Assembly (NCBI RefSeq): GCF_009758415.1
Contig: NZ_WQRF01000003.1
Location: 310,001 to 374,000 of the forward strand
Direction of reading: 5' to 3'
From: Devosia marina
Lineage (GTDB): Bacteria; Pseudomonadota; Alphaproteobacteria; Rhizobiales; Devosiaceae
DNA length: 64,000 nt
The notes below the pieces were generated by a model. That model saw only the letters and a list, made by a program, of their open reading frames with translations. It was not told the origin of the DNA and did no database searches. Below, piece after piece: positions 62,851-64,000 of the stretch (position 1 is the stretch's first letter; each line of letters starts with the position of its first letter). Made by a program: the position numbers and the translations under genes.

Positions 62851-64000
62851 GTGGAAAGTCTAACACAACTCATCAACCGCATCGGCCTGCCGCGCATTGC
62901 CGCCATGGCTCTGGTCGCTGTGTTGATGCTCGGCTTTTTCGGCTTCCTGATCATGCGGGCGCAGACGCCGAACCTGGCGCCGCTCTATTCAGGACTGAGC
63001 CTGGAAGATTCCTCGGCCATCGTCACAGAGCTGCAAACCCTCAACATTCCCTACGAACTGCGGGGTGAGGGCGACACCATTCTGGTGCCACGTGACCAAA
63101 TCACCACCATGCGCATGACGCTTGCCGGCGAGGGTCTGCCGACGCGCGGCCAGGTCGGCTATGAGATCTTCGACCAGCAATCGACCCTGGGTGCCACCAG
63201 CTTCGTACAGAACATCAACAATGTCCGGGCGCTCGAAGGCGAGTTGGCCCGCACCATCGGCTCGCTCAACCGAATCACCGGCGCCCGCGTGCATCTGGTG
63301 CTGCCCGAGCGCGAATTGTTCCGCCGCGAACGCCAGGACCCCTCTGCCTCCATCGTCCTGACCACTCGAGGCGAATTGTCCACCGGAGAAATTCGCGCCA
63401 TCCAGCATCTGGTGGCCTCGGCCATCGAAGGGCTGACACCAAGCCGTGTGTCCATCGTCGACGAACAGGGCACCCTGCTGGCCTCGGGCACGGGCGAGGA
63501 CGTCGCCGGCGTCATGACCGCGCAGAATGACGAGCGCACCCTGGGTTTCGAAAACCGGATGCGGACGCGGGTCGAGGACATGCTGGCCAATGTTGTCGGG
63601 GCTGGTCGCGCGCGCGTCGAGGTTGCCGCGGAACTGGACTTCAACCGCTCCACCACAACTCAGGAGCTATTCGATCCCGAAAGCCAGGTGGTGCGCTCCA
63701 CCCAGACGCGGGAGAGCGAGAACCTGTCCGGCGGCAATAATGGCCAGGTGACGGTGGCCAATGAACTGCCTGGCGCCAATCAGAACAATGGAGCGGGCGG
63801 CGTCACCGAGCAGGGCACCTCGACCGAGGAGGTCATCAACTACGAAATTTCCAAGACCACCCAGACCGCTGTGACCGAGGCCGGAGCCGTCAAGCGCCTG
63901 TCTGTGGCGGTGGTGGTCGACGGCACCTATACCGACGATGGTGCGGGCAACATGGCCTACACCCCGCGTACTGCCGACGAAATCGCGCAAATCCAGACCC
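62851..64000 (+). CDS. fliF: flagellar MS-ring protein FliF, N-terminal part
   Basis: At least 383 residues before the right edge; full FliF is usually about 550. The GTG start gives VESLTQLINRIGLPRIAAMALVAVLMLGFFGFLIMR (first membrane helix about 17-37), then the periplasmic ring-building domain with LYSGLSLEDSSAIVTEL, GYEIFDQQ and ARVHLVLPERELFRRERQDPSASIVL. It forms the MS ring that anchors the motor and export apparatus. A CtrA-type box lies upstream. Confidence 0.93.
   Translation, partial: MESLTQLINRIGLPRIAAMALVAVLMLGFFGFLIMRAQTPNLAPLYSGLSLEDSSAIVTELQTLNIPYELRGEGDTILVPRDQITTMRMTLAGEGLPTRGQVGYEIFDQQSTLGATSFVQNINNVRALEGELARTIGSLNRITGARVHLVLPERELFRRERQDPSASIVLTTRGELSTGEIRAIQHLVASAIEGLTPSRVSIVDEQGTLLASGTGEDVAGVMTAQNDERTLGFENRMRTRVEDMLANVVGAGRARVEVAAELDFNRSTTTQELFDPESQVVRSTQTRESENLSGGNNGQVTVANELPGANQNNGAGGVTEQGTSTEEVINYEISKTTQTAVTEAGAVKRLSVAVVVDGTYTDDGAGNMAYTPRTADEIAQIQT

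Overview
The window is chromosomal DNA of an alphaproteobacterium, most likely order Hyphomicrobiales and close to Devosia/Devosiaceae (inferred from protein style, not from a database search). The pointers are high GC, a CtrA-pathway gene (sciP), an alphaproteobacterial 6S RNA next to zapA, class I fructose-bisphosphate aldolase with gap and pgk, long IlvA and CheY/CheA/CheW/CheR/CheB genes. Coding density is high and many genes overlap by ATGA or GTGA, so translational coupling is common.

Layout. 1-1531: a VapBC-type toxin-antitoxin pair (toxin cut by the left edge) follows ruvCA where ruvB would be expected. 1679-3286: two tandem membrane GGDEF proteins. 3346-8114: yebC, an AGCS amino-acid symporter, ymdB-like phosphoesterase, 5-formyl-THF cyclo-ligase, 6S RNA with a clear promoter, zapA and a coiled-coil partner. 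8354-17046: central carbon genes tkt, gap, pgk and fba with small unknown genes, an aldo/keto reductase and a degenerate ThiE-like protein. 17043-24771: envelope and maintenance genes (Sel1-repeat protein, inositol monophosphatase, a MotA/MotB-like stator pair, pal, cpoB, tilS). 24877-36243: ECF sigma/anti-sigma, argB, a TSUP permease behind a near-perfect palindrome, an MFS exporter, ilvA, a periplasmic unknown, a HAD nucleotidase, a VOC protein and an ABC exporter. 36379-39801: an arsenic operon (arsR, two unrelated arsenate reductases, aquaglyceroporin) and an ArsR/SmtB plus CDF metal-efflux pair, both with visible operators. 39795-53086: SDR, flavoprotein, HD-GYP regulator, then a complete chemotaxis operon ending in an unusual double-tip receptor-like protein. 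53157-57722: flippase/GNAT pair, tRNA-Met, ring-cleaving dioxygenase. 57765-64000: mnmA, then flagellar genes fliK, flgD, sciP, fliF (cut by the right edge), with a GST between.

The strongest unexplained signals are non-coding. (1) Two diverged copies of one structured element, each ending in an intrinsic terminator, lie at 12546-12780 (+) and 21288-21591 (-) and look like a two-member small-RNA family. (2) Seven GANTC sites (the CcrM methylation motif) are packed into 95 bp upstream of the chemotaxis operon, four of them in an inverted repeat. (3) Several regulators and transporters have palindromic operators, including an arsR promoter that implies a leaderless mRNA.
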